NCBI GenBank assembly: GCA_038198445.1
Contig: JBBPZZ010000189.1
Location: 1 to 6,950 of the forward strand
DNA length: 6,950 nucleotides
Direction: 5' to 3'
From: JACDDK01 sp038198445
GTDB taxonomy: Bacteria > Actinomycetota > Rubrobacteria > Rubrobacterales > Rubrobacteraceae
Numbering within the stretch: the first letter of the stretch is position 1; each line of letters begins with the position of its first letter. Position numbers and translations under genes: made by a program. Positions 1 through 6,066 of this stretch are shown piece after piece. The notes beneath the pieces are model-generated. The model had not been told where the DNA came from. It saw nothing but the letters and a program-made list of their open reading frames with translations, and made no database searches.

Positions 1-946
1 GCCTCGGTCCTGGAGGAATCTCTGCTCCAGAAACGGCCTATACTCCGCAAGGCGGTAATGCCGGAAACAGTGTCCGAAGAGAAAAGAGACGATGCCTCCG
101 ACGCGTTCGTCCCAGGTCCTATGACTCCCAACCGCCCAAGGAAACACGCCGCGAGGATAGAAGAAGCAGCCAGAAAGCGCCACGAGCGTATCGTCGAGCA
201 GTGGCAAGACATCCGACGTCTGTACCTCGCCGGGGCAGACGTACGCTTCATCTCACGAAAACTCGGGATAAGCCCTCGCACCGTCTACCGCTACAAGGAT
301 CTTGAAGAACCGCCACCTCGCCAGCCCTACACTCCCAGGGCGAGCGTCCTTGATCCTTACGTGCCCTACCTGTTGGAACGTTGGGAGAAAGGCTGTCGTA
401 ACGGCAAGCGACTTCTTCGAGAGATCCGCGAGCGGGGATACACTGGCGGCGAGAGAACATTTGTTCGCTTCACGGGGGAGTTGCGGAGGGCGGAGGCAGC
501 CGGCAAACCGCCTTCTTTTGCACCGAGGGCCAGGAGGGGGTCGGTAGCAGGACTATCTCCAACCGCCAAGAACGTAGCCGCATTATTCATGCGTCGAGAA
601 GAGAAGCTAACAGGGGAGCAGAAAGAGTATCTTGGGAGGCTGTGTGATGCCGACGAGGACCTCGCCGACGCGCAGGCTAACGCAGGAGTTCGCCGGTATG
701 GTCAGAGAACTCGAAGGAGGAAAGCTCGCCGGCTGGCTAGAGGAAGCCGAGGCGAGTAGTGTTCCTGCGATGCAGCGTTTCGCCGTTGGTTTGAAGAAGG
801 ATCTCGATGCGGTTAGAGCCGGGCTAACAGAGAGCTGGAGTAACGGCCCCGTGGAGGGTTTCGTACACAAGCTCAAGCTGTTGAAGCGACAAGGCTACGG
901 GCGGGCAGGGTTCGACTTGCTGAGAGCAAGGATGCTGGCTGCATAA
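1..946 (+). pseudogene. ISL3-family transposase, C-terminal part, frameshifted
   Basis: A DDE transposase of the ISL3 family, open from the left window edge; the ATG at 58 is probably internal, because the codons before it (ESLLQKRPILRKAV) fit the family's pattern. The first segment reads in frame 1 and includes a helix-turn-helix-like stretch at about 196-294 (ISRKLGISPRTVYRYK), then the family's DPY..YLLERWEKGCRNG..LLREIRERGYTGG block. Frame 1 stays sensible up to LCDADEDLADA (ending at 672), then turns to basic nonsense and stops at 759. Frame 2 resumes at about 674 with RLTQEFAGMVREL and runs to the TAA at 944-946. It contains WSNGPVEG with the likely last catalytic Glu, then KLKLLKRQGYGRAGFDLLRARML. 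In relatives a Tyr usually sits between ADA and RL, so a 2-base loss (or a 1-base gain) near 673 explains the break. No slippery heptamer is visible, so a pseudogene is likelier than programmed frameshifting. The first Asp residues of the DDE triad lie left of the window. Confidence 0.85.
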
Positions 947-948
947 AG

Positions 949-969
949 ACCACTCCCCCGAGTGGTTTT
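949..969 (+). terminator. Possible stem-loop terminator just after the IS transposase
   Basis: The arms ACCACTC (949-955) and GAGTGGT (960-966) form a perfect 7-bp stem with a CCCC loop, followed by a short T-run (TTTT at 966-969). It starts three bases after the transposase stop codon. It could end transposase transcription, or be subterminal structure of the IS. The T-run is short, so termination strength is uncertain. Confidence 0.4.
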
Positions 970-982
970 GGAAAGGAAGCTC

Positions 983-1009
983 CTCATCACCAAAAGATCG
1001 GAAGAACCC
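983..1009. repeat. Candidate right terminal inverted repeat of the ISL3 element
   Basis: The segment has a CATCACCAAAAG core and ends in GGAAGAACCC. ISL3-family elements typically start with GGCTCTTCC-like bases, so the right end should read roughly GGAAGAGCC; here one base differs and an extra C follows. The match is by family knowledge only, because the left end needed for comparison is outside the window. Confidence 0.5.
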
Positions 1010-1067
1010 AGGGTTTATGTCCTAGTTTGGTACGCTCCACGTTGTACTGGCGTCGGAGTACTGCCTG

Positions 1068-1077
1068 CTGACGTCAG
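1068..1077. promoter_or_regulatory. Perfect 10-bp palindrome, possible operator
   Basis: CTGACGTCAG equals its own reverse complement. It lies about 150 bases before the pstS start and about 60 bases from the proposed IS end. Such a short palindrome can be a dimeric regulator site or chance; no second copy was noticed in the window. Confidence 0.2.
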
Positions 1078-1104
1078 GAGTGTGAATCGGCGGTGCTGTG
1101 AGGC

Positions 1105-1138
1105 GTTTAACGTCGATTTAAAACACAGTTTACATAAG
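1105..1138 (+). promoter_or_regulatory. Candidate PHO box: three TTTAAC-like hexamers at 11-12 bp spacing
   Basis: TTTAAC (1106-1111), TTTAAA (1117-1122) and TTTACA (1129-1134) are direct repeats starting 11 and 12 bases apart. Sites for PhoP/PhoB-type response regulators are tandem repeats with about 11-bp period, and the Bacillus PhoP consensus hexamer is TTAACA-like. The position, about 90 bases before the TTG start of pstS, fits control of a phosphate-starvation operon. A weak -10-like TATCAT sits at 1166-1171 with no good -35, as expected for an activator-dependent promoter, though it lies further from the repeats than in the Escherichia coli pattern. The bound regulator is inferred; no phoP or regX3 gene is in the window. 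Confidence 0.4.
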
Positions 1139-1183
1139 TGAAACTAAAGCGAGATCGTCATGCCCTATCATCGTGACCTGAAG

Positions 1184-1198
1184 CCTGTCGGAGACAGG
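1184..1198 (+). other. Small hairpin in the pstS 5' leader
   Basis: CCTGTC (1184-1189) and GACAGG (1193-1198) form a perfect 6-bp stem with a 3-base loop, ending 12 bases before the Shine-Dalgarno sequence. There is no T-run, so it is not a terminator. It might stabilise the mRNA or affect translation, but could be chance. Confidence 0.25.
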
Positions 1199-1226
1199 AA
1201 TGATCGGATGAAGGGAGAGACGAAAT

Positions 1227-2369
1227 TTGAGTAGGACTCTGAGTTTGAGGATGTTGGCCCTTGCGTTGTCGGTAGCGTTGGCCTTTGTTCTGGCCGCCTG
1301 CGGTGGCAGCGGCGGTAATGGAGGAGATAGTGGCGGCGGTTCCAGTGGTGGAGGCGTGGAGGCTGCCAAAAGCCTGAACGGGGCCGGTGCTTCCTTCCCG
1401 GACCCGGTCTACCAGAAGATGTTCCAGACTTACAACGAGAAGACGGGCGTAAAGACAGAGTATGATCCCGTCGGCTCCGGCGGCGGACGCGAGGAGTTCA
1501 TCAACAAAACCGTCGACTTCGCTGGTTCCGATGCCCCGATGAGCGCAGATGAACAGAAACAAGCTGGCGGTAAACCGTTGCACGTACCCACGGTTGGCGG
1601 CGCGGTCGTACTGGCCTACAACGTCCCGGAGCTCAAGGGGAAGCCACCGCTCAACCTGACCGGCGACGTCATCGCGGACATATTCCTGGACAAGGTCAAG
1701 ACCTGGGATGATCCGGCTATAGCCGACCTCAACCCGGATGTGCAGTTGCCGAGTTCGAAGATAACGGTCGCCCACCGCTCCGACGGTTCGGGTACGACGG
1801 AGATCTTTACCACCTACCTCACCGGCATAAGCAAGGCGTGGGCCGACGGGCCGGGCGCGAGCGACGAGATCGACTGGCCGACCGGCGTGGGTGGCGAGGG
1901 TAACGACGGCGTTACCGCCCAGATCACCCAGACCCAGAACTCCATTGGCTACATCGGCCTGGAGTACGCCAAGGGCAGCGGAGGCAAGGGGTTGCCTTAC
2001 GCCAACGTCGGCAACACCTCCAACGGGCCGTTCGTCGAGCCGAGCACGCAGACAGCGAGCAACGCCATCAACGCGGTGGTGGACCAGTTGCCCCCAACTC
2101 TGGACAAGGTGCTCACGAACTTCACCCCAGACGCCACGGCCAAGGACGTCTACCCGATCTCCAGCGTCACCTGGCTGCTCGTCCGATCCAATATGGATGA
2201 CCTCTCGAAGTGCAAGGGCGTAGCCAACCTCGCGCACTACATGATCACCGACGGACAGAAACTTGCTCCTGGGCTCAACTATGCCCCGCTGCCGGACAGC
2301 CTTGCCAAGGCCAGCCAGGGACAGATCGAGAAGATGAAGTCCGGAGGCAAGCAGTGCTACAAGAAGTAA
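1227..2369 (+). CDS. pstS: PstS, phosphate-binding lipoprotein of the Pst ABC transporter
   Basis: Substrate-binding protein that captures inorganic phosphate outside the membrane and passes it to PstC/PstA. The 380-residue product starts at TTG 1227, supported by AAGGGAGAG at 1211-1219 and by an immediate signal peptide: basic start, hydrophobic stretch at residues 9-22, then lipobox LAAC with Cys25 as the lipid anchor. A Gly/Ser-rich linker (26-43) follows. Family motifs are GAGASFPDPVY (52-62), GSGGGRE (83-89), DFAGSDAPM (97-105), RSDGSGTT (184-191) and TQNSIGYIGLEYA (236-248). The Ser, Asp, Arg and Gly residues in these blocks are of the type that bind phosphate in PstS structures. Cys329 and Cys377 near the C terminus could pair as a disulfide (inference). 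It is the first gene of the operon, with a candidate PHO box upstream and stem-loops downstream. Confidence 0.97.
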   Translation: MSRTLSLRMLALALSVALAFVLAACGGSGGNGGDSGGGSSGGGVEAAKSLNGAGASFPDPVYQKMFQTYNEKTGVKTEYDPVGSGGGREEFINKTVDFAGSDAPMSADEQKQAGGKPLHVPTVGGAVVLAYNVPELKGKPPLNLTGDVIADIFLDKVKTWDDPAIADLNPDVQLPSSKITVAHRSDGSGTTEIFTTYLTGISKAWADGPGASDEIDWPTGVGGEGNDGVTAQITQTQNSIGYIGLEYAKGSGGKGLPYANVGNTSNGPFVEPSTQTASNAINAVVDQLPPTLDKVLTNFTPDATAKDVYPISSVTWLLVRSNMDDLSKCKGVANLAHYMITDGQKLAPGLNYAPLPDSLAKASQGQIEKMKSGGKQCYKK

Positions 2370-2381
2370 GCGACCCGGTTA

Positions 2382-2406
2382 CGCGCGGCGAGATCCACGC
2401 CGCGCG
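2382..2406 (+). other. GC-rich stem-loop after pstS
   Basis: CGCGCGGCG (2382-2390) and CGCCGCGCG (2398-2406) form a perfect 9-bp all-GC stem with a 7-base loop, beginning 13 bases after the pstS stop codon. No T-run follows directly, so by itself it looks more like a 3'-end mRNA stabiliser or a partial terminator. It is the first of two tandem hairpins in this gap. Confidence 0.6.
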
Positions 2407-2416
2407 ACTGGCGGGA

Positions 2417-2461
2417 AAGGGGGAGCCTCCGGGCTTCCCCTTCTTGGCGCTGGGCCTTTTT
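2417..2461 (+). terminator. Stem-loop with downstream T-run between pstS and pstC (attenuating terminator?)
   Basis: The arms AAGGGGGAGCC (2417-2427) and GGCTTCCCCTT (2432-2442) form an 11-bp stem with one G-T wobble and a TCCG tetraloop. A run of five T (2457-2461) follows after a 14-base gap. The structure is strong but the delayed T-run makes it an imperfect intrinsic terminator. Since pstC follows without an obvious strong promoter, partial read-through is likely, giving more pstS message than pstCAB message. This stoichiometric role is an inference from how pst operons often behave. Confidence 0.6.
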
Positions 2462-2546
2462 CTACAGTACACTGGTTCGCATCTTGCGATATTGCTCGTG
2501 GAGGGACTGGATTTGAGACATATAACCCCCGGAAGGGGAGTTTGAT

Positions 2547-3497
2547 TTGAGCGCAATCTCCGAGTTTTTCAAGAAGTTTCGCCGGGGCAACTCGGGAGAT
2601 GCGGTTTTCCAACTCGTCGCGCTGGTTTTCTCGCTCGTAATGCCCGTAACGATACTGGCGATCTTCATCGTGCTGTGGCAGGAGAGTGAGATCTCTCGCC
2701 AGGAGTTCGGCATCAGCTTCCTCTGGGACAAGACCTGGAGTAACAGCGACCAAGTGTTCGGCGCGCTGACGGTCATTTACGGTACGCTAGTCACCTCCGC
2801 CGTTGCGATCCTTTTGGCCGGGCCGGTAGGTGTCGGCATCGCCGCGTTCCTGACCGAGATAGCCTCGCCGCGCGTCAACTCCGTCGTCGGCTTCTTTGTA
2901 GAGATACTTGCCGCCGTGCCGTCTATCGTATACGGGATCTGGGGCTTCTTCGTCTTCGCCGTGTTCTTGAGAGACTGGATAGTGCCGCCGATACAGTTCT
3001 TGTTCGGGTGGATACCGGTCTTCCAGGGCAACTTTACGCTCTCCACCATCTTTACCGCCAGTCTCGTGCTCTCCGTGATGATCCTGCCCACCGTGGCTGC
3101 GATCTCGCGCGATGTCCTTAACGCCGTACCGCGGGACCAGCGGGAGGCGATGCTGGCGCTTGGCTCTACCCGGTGGGAGATGTTTAGTATGGCGGTGTTG
3201 CCGTACGCCCGGGGCGGCGTGCTCGGGGCCATACTGTTGGGCGTCGGGCGCGCGATGGGAGAGACGATAGCCCTCACCTACGTGCTCGGCAACGCACAGG
3301 TACTCTTCACCTCGTTCTTCCAGCAGGGCTCCTCGATGGCGCAGGCCATCGCTTCCCTGTTCGGCGCGTCCACGAGCAACGTGCTGCGGTCCTCGTTGCT
3401 GGAGATCGGGCTGTTACTGTTCGTCCTTACTTTCCTGATAAACGTCGGGGCCAGATTCCTGGTGACCAGCATGAGCAACCAGCCATCGAGGAGGTGA
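2547..3497 (+). CDS. pstC: PstC, phosphate ABC transporter permease
   Basis: One of the two membrane subunits that form the phosphate channel. The 316-residue product starts at TTG 2547, preceded by a strong Shine-Dalgarno GGAAGGGGAG (2531-2540). About six hydrophobic segments are seen, near residues 22-44, 74-100, 113-140, 164-186, 222-247 and 285-307, the usual count for PstC. The EAA loop that docks on PstB is at about 198-220 (REAMLALGSTRWEMFSMAVLP), and GRAMGETIALTYVLGN (234-249) matches the conserved permease stretch after it. AAVPSIVYGIWG (122-133) is another family block. The gene follows the two stem-loops after pstS and ends three bases before pstA, whose ribosome binding site overlaps the end of pstC. 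Length and motifs look intact. Confidence 0.96.
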   Translation: MSAISEFFKKFRRGNSGDAVFQLVALVFSLVMPVTILAIFIVLWQESEISRQEFGISFLWDKTWSNSDQVFGALTVIYGTLVTSAVAILLAGPVGVGIAAFLTEIASPRVNSVVGFFVEILAAVPSIVYGIWGFFVFAVFLRDWIVPPIQFLFGWIPVFQGNFTLSTIFTASLVLSVMILPTVAAISRDVLNAVPRDQREAMLALGSTRWEMFSMAVLPYARGGVLGAILLGVGRAMGETIALTYVLGNAQVLFTSFFQQGSSMAQAIASLFGASTSNVLRSSLLEIGLLLFVLTFLINVGARFLVTSMSNQPSRR

Positions 3498-3500
3498 GGG

Positions 3501-4370
3501 ATGAGTAATGTTACACAGAGCAACCCGCGGCCTGCGGGTAACTACCGGCACCGGAAGCTGACCAACAACATAATGACCGGCCTTGCCTACTTCTGCACGC
3601 TTCTCGCGCTCATACCCCTGGCGGCGATCATCCTCGAGACTGTGATCAAGGGGCTTCCGGCGTGGGACGCGGAGTTCTTCACGGGTCTGCCGTCCACCTA
3701 CGGCAGCGGCGGAGGCATAAAGAACGCCGTGGTGGGGTCCGCTATCATCCTCGGTATTGCGGTACTCATGGCTATACCCACGGGTGTTATATCAGGCGTC
3801 TACCTCGCCGAGTATGGGGACAACCGGCTGGGCAATGGCCTGCGTTTTGTGGCGGACGTTATGACCGGAGCGCCCTCCATCGTCATCGGCATCCTGGGCT
3901 ATGCGGTGTTCGTCGTCGCCACCGGGCACAGCGCGGGGATCTTCGGTTCCATAGCGCTCGCGATCCTTATGGTGCCGGTCATTACACGGGCGACGGAGGA
4001 GATCGTCCGTCTGGTGCCCGGTGACTTGCGTGAGGCGTCACTCGCCCTGGGCATACCCCGTTGGAAGACGATTATAAGGATCGTGGTGCCCACGGCTATC
4101 AGCGGTATCGTGACCGGCGTAATCCTCGCCACGGCCCGGGCCGCCGGGGAGACAGCCCCTCTGCTGTTCACGGTGGGTACCAGCAACTACATGAACTACA
4201 ATCCGTTCGAGGGACAGATGATGACGCTGCCGTTGGCGGTGTACGAGCAATCGTCCTACCGCGGGGAGGTCTTGCAAACGGCCTGGGGAGGCGCGCTGCT
4301 ACTGCTGGTAGTGATCGTTGCGCTGAACCTGATAGCCCGCCTGGCTTTCAGGAGCCGTGGCATACGGTGA
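3501..4370 (+). CDS. pstA: PstA, phosphate ABC transporter permease
   Basis: Second membrane subunit of the Pst transporter, partner of PstC. The 289-residue product starts at ATG 3501, with GAGGAGG (3488-3494) inside the end of pstC as its ribosome binding site. Hydrophobic segments lie near residues 24-48, 75-103, 118-141, 146-162, 194-213 and 262-283. The EAA loop is REASLALGIPRWKTIIRIVVP (177-197), followed by GIVTGVILATARAAGETAPLLFT (202-224), a typical PstA signature. TGAPSIVIGILGY (122-134) mirrors the PSIVYGIWG block of PstC, as expected for homologous permeases. A polar N-terminal tail of about 22 residues precedes the first membrane segment. The gene ends three bases before the proposed pstB start. 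Confidence 0.96.
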   Translation: MSNVTQSNPRPAGNYRHRKLTNNIMTGLAYFCTLLALIPLAAIILETVIKGLPAWDAEFFTGLPSTYGSGGGIKNAVVGSAIILGIAVLMAIPTGVISGVYLAEYGDNRLGNGLRFVADVMTGAPSIVIGILGYAVFVVATGHSAGIFGSIALAILMVPVITRATEEIVRLVPGDLREASLALGIPRWKTIIRIVVPTAISGIVTGVILATARAAGETAPLLFTVGTSNYMNYNPFEGQMMTLPLAVYEQSSYRGEVLQTAWGGALLLLVVIVALNLIARLAFRSRGIR

Positions 4371-4373
4371 ATC

Positions 4374-5276
4374 GTGGAGCGAAAAGAGGAGTTGAACCGG
4401 GAAATGGAGCAGAGTAAGACTCAGCGGGAGCAGAGCGTGCCTGACAGTAAACGACGTACCGGAGACGGAGAGACCCCTCGGGAGCAGGAGCCAGGTAAAC
4501 GGGACAACGTGATCGTGGCCGAGGATCTGACAGCTTACTATGGTTCCTTCAAGGCGCTGGACAGCATCAGCATGAACATCGAGCGCAATAAGATCACCGC
4601 CCTCATCGGTCCTTCGGGTTGCGGGAAAAGCACGTACCTACGCTGCCTGAACCGGATGCACGAGGTCATCGGGGGCGCCCGTATGGAGGGCAGACTGCTC
4701 CTCGACGGCCAGAACATGGTCGATAAGGACGTGGACCCGGTACAGGTCCGGCGCAGGGTCGGCATGGTCTTCCAGAAGCCGAACCCTTTCCCGACGATGA
4801 CCATCTACGATAATGTCGTGGCGGGCCTCAAGCTCGAAAAGCGGCGCAAGAAGAGCGAGCTTAACGATATTGTCGAGCACACGCTCAAGCAAGCCGCCCT
4901 GTGGGACGAGGTGAAGAACAAGCTGAAAGATAGCGGCATGTCCCTGTCCGGCGGTCAGCAGCAGCGGTTGTGCATCGCGCGCACGCTCGCCGTCGAGCCG
5001 GAGGTGATACTCATGGACGAGCCGGCTAGCGCGCTCGACCCGATGTCTACCCAGAAGATCGAAGACGCCATGGAGGAACTGAAGGAGCAGTACACAGTCG
5101 TTATTGTTACGCATAATATGCAGCAGGCGGCCCGCGTCTCGGACTACACGGGCTTCTTCTTTATCGAGGAGCAGGGAGACCCCGGCAGGCTCTGGGAGTT
5201 TGACGATACGCAGAAGATCTTCTCCAACCCGGAGCGCAAGGAGACCGAGGACTACGTTACGGGACGGTTCGGCTAG
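4374..5276 (+). CDS. pstB: PstB, phosphate ABC transporter ATP-binding subunit
   Basis: Cytoplasmic ATPase that powers phosphate import through PstC/PstA. In the 300-residue reading from GTG 4374, all nucleotide-binding motifs are present: Walker A GPSGCGKST (79-87), Q-loop Gln134 (MVFQKPNPFP), ABC signature LSGGQQQR (191-198), Walker B VILMDEP (211-217), D-loop SALD (219-222) and switch His247 (VTHNMQQAARVSD). The family-typical end FSNPERKETEDYVTGRFG is intact. The start is uncertain. GTG 4374 has no good ribosome binding site but keeps the tight spacing after pstA. ATG 4404 has AGAGGAG (4385-4391) at a rather long distance. GTG 4509 would give a product of usual PstB length. From 4374 the protein carries about 44 extra residues, charged and low in hydrophobics, likely disordered. 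The ATPase call itself is secure. Confidence 0.96.
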   Translation: MERKEELNREMEQSKTQREQSVPDSKRRTGDGETPREQEPGKRDNVIVAEDLTAYYGSFKALDSISMNIERNKITALIGPSGCGKSTYLRCLNRMHEVIGGARMEGRLLLDGQNMVDKDVDPVQVRRRVGMVFQKPNPFPTMTIYDNVVAGLKLEKRRKKSELNDIVEHTLKQAALWDEVKNKLKDSGMSLSGGQQQRLCIARTLAVEPEVILMDEPASALDPMSTQKIEDAMEELKEQYTVVIVTHNMQQAARVSDYTGFFFIEEQGDPGRLWEFDDTQKIFSNPERKETEDYVTGRFG

Positions 5277-5280
5277 AACC

Positions 5281-5985
5281 ATGCCGAGAGAGACTTTTCA
5301 GCACGAGCTAGATTCGCTTCTATCGGATGTCCTGGATCTGGGCGCGGAGGTCGAAGGCTCTCTTCAGAACATGGTGATAGCCATGGAGAACCGCGACGCG
5401 AGCGTGGCCGATCGGGAACTGGGCGTGGACGTACGCTACAAGATGCGGGGGGCGGAGATTGATGAGGAGTGTATGATCCTCCAGGCCCGCCAGGCGCCGG
5501 TGGCCCGCGACCTGCGGCTTCTCTACACCGCGCAGGCCGTTACGAACCACCTGGTGCGCTCGGGCACGCTCTGCGAGCATATCTGCCACGCTGTCGCCGA
5601 GACCGACGGCCATGAGCGTGACGAGGACCTCGAAGCGGCCCTGGTCGAAATGGCCCGGACCGCCCGGAACATCTTTCACGAGGGCATGGACATCTTCAAG
5701 AACCGCGACATAGACCGGGCGCGGGACCTCCAGGCCACCGATGATAAGGTGGACTTGCTCTATTCGGAGGCTTTGAACCTGATCGCCAACCCCGCCGATG
5801 GAGGCTCGGGCTCTCCCGAGTGGCGTATGCGCGCCTCGCTGATGGTCCACTACCTGGAGCGTATCGCCGACCACGGCGTGGATATCGGAGGACGCACGGT
5901 ATTCCTCGTAACCGGCGAGCGGATAGAGAACGCCATGCAGCAGTACATGAAGCGCAACACGAACCCCGACGAAGAGCAGACTTAA
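5281..5985 (+). CDS. phoU: PhoU, phosphate uptake regulator
   Basis: PhoU is a cytoplasmic all-helical protein that links the Pst transporter to the phosphate sensor kinase and dampens the starvation response. The start chosen is ATG 5281, four bases after the pstB stop, giving 234 residues, close to the usual PhoU length; MPRETFQHELDSLLSDVL is a typical PhoU beginning. No strong ribosome binding site is visible, so translational coupling to pstB is likely. The protein is two tandem three-helix repeats. The second carries the metal-binding motif ERIADH (193-198) in YLERIADHGVDIGGRTVFLVTG. The matching place in the first repeat reads LVRSGTLCEH (91-100), where the usual Glu and Asp of the E-R-x-x-D motif appear to be Val92 and Thr96. 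The frame is open upstream into pstB, but that part overlaps pstB coding and does not look like PhoU. Confidence 0.95.
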   Translation: MPRETFQHELDSLLSDVLDLGAEVEGSLQNMVIAMENRDASVADRELGVDVRYKMRGAEIDEECMILQARQAPVARDLRLLYTAQAVTNHLVRSGTLCEHICHAVAETDGHERDEDLEAALVEMARTARNIFHEGMDIFKNRDIDRARDLQATDDKVDLLYSEALNLIANPADGGSGSPEWRMRASLMVHYLERIADHGVDIGGRTVFLVTGERIENAMQQYMKRNTNPDEEQT

Positions 5986-5997
5986 CGTTTCTTAACG
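5981..5997 (+). promoter_or_regulatory. Direct repeat CTTAACG x2 at the end of phoU
   Basis: CTTAACG occurs at 5981-5987 and again at 5991-5997, ten bases apart, about one helical turn. The first copy overlaps the phoU stop codon. The TTAACG core also occurs in the pstS leader (1107-1112). Tandem TTAACA-like hexamers are the known form of the Bacillus PhoP site, so this may be a response-regulator site for the downstream unit. The core is short and chance is possible. Confidence 0.3.
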
Positions 5998-6016
5998 GCT
6001 GCCTTCCGCGCATTTC

Positions 6017-6025
6017 TGCTACAAT
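6017..6025 (+). promoter_or_regulatory. Extended -10 promoter for the Rrf2-type gene
   Basis: TGCTACAAT contains the extended -10 TGn followed by TACAAT (6020-6025), close to the consensus TATAAT. No good -35 lies at 16-18 bases upstream, which an extended -10 can tolerate. It sits 41 bases before the GTG start of the Rrf2-type gene, in the only intergenic space between it and phoU. A weak inverted repeat, CAATCC (6022-6027) and GGATTG (6050-6055), overlaps the -10 and could be an operator. Confidence 0.45.
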
Positions 6026-6066
6026 CCAAACTAGATTTCGCTCTGGCAAGGATTGGAAAGAATGTC

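Larger units (their letters stand above)
1..1009 (+). mobile_element. ISL3-family insertion sequence, right-hand part (left end outside window)
   Basis: This stretch holds the C-terminal part of an ISL3-type transposase followed by about 60 non-coding bases. Those end in a segment (about 983-1009) closing with GGAAGAACCC, which resembles the inward-reading complement of the GGCTCTTCC-type termini known for ISL3 elements. The outer boundary at 1009 is therefore an inference. The left terminal repeat and the other copy of any 8-bp target duplication lie outside the window, so neither can be checked here; the bases from 1010 would be the right copy. The element ends about 217 bases before the pstS start, so it was inserted upstream of the phosphate operon. 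The broken transposase suggests it can no longer move by itself. Confidence 0.7.
1010..1226. other. Non-coding leader between the IS end and pstS
   Basis: No credible gene is seen on either strand. From left to right it holds a perfect 10-bp palindrome CTGACGTCAG (1068-1077), a cluster of three AT-rich hexamers (1105-1138), a weak -10-like TATCAT (1166-1171), a small hairpin (1184-1198) and the pstS ribosome binding site (AAGGGAGAG, 1211-1219). It is presumably the control region of the pst operon, with its upstream side possibly replaced by the IS insertion. Confidence 0.6.

Noticed and set aside
664..680. Programmed ribosomal frameshift in the IS transposase
   Set aside because: No slippery heptamer such as A6G or other homopolymer is present, and ISL3 transposases are normally one open frame.
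1158..2237. Long open frame (359 codons) on the minus strand opposite pstS
   Set aside because: It mirrors the strongly coding pstS frame, has no recognisable domain and spans the pstS start; a high-GC antisense shadow.
2484..2526. Separate promoter for pstC (TTGCGA or TTGCTC with TATAAC at 2521)
   Set aside because: Spacing between the boxes is well over 20 bases, too long for a standard sigma-70-type promoter; read-through from pstS is a better fit.
5104..5280. Longer phoU start, 59 codons upstream of ATG 5281
   Set aside because: The extension overlaps the end of pstB, is Arg/Ser-rich out-of-frame sequence, and family length and N-terminal pattern fit ATG 5281.
4638..5282. Minus-strand open frame (214 codons) opposite pstB
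   Set aside because: Antisense shadow of pstB; the + strand holds every ABC ATPase motif over the same bases and the minus product resembles nothing known to me.
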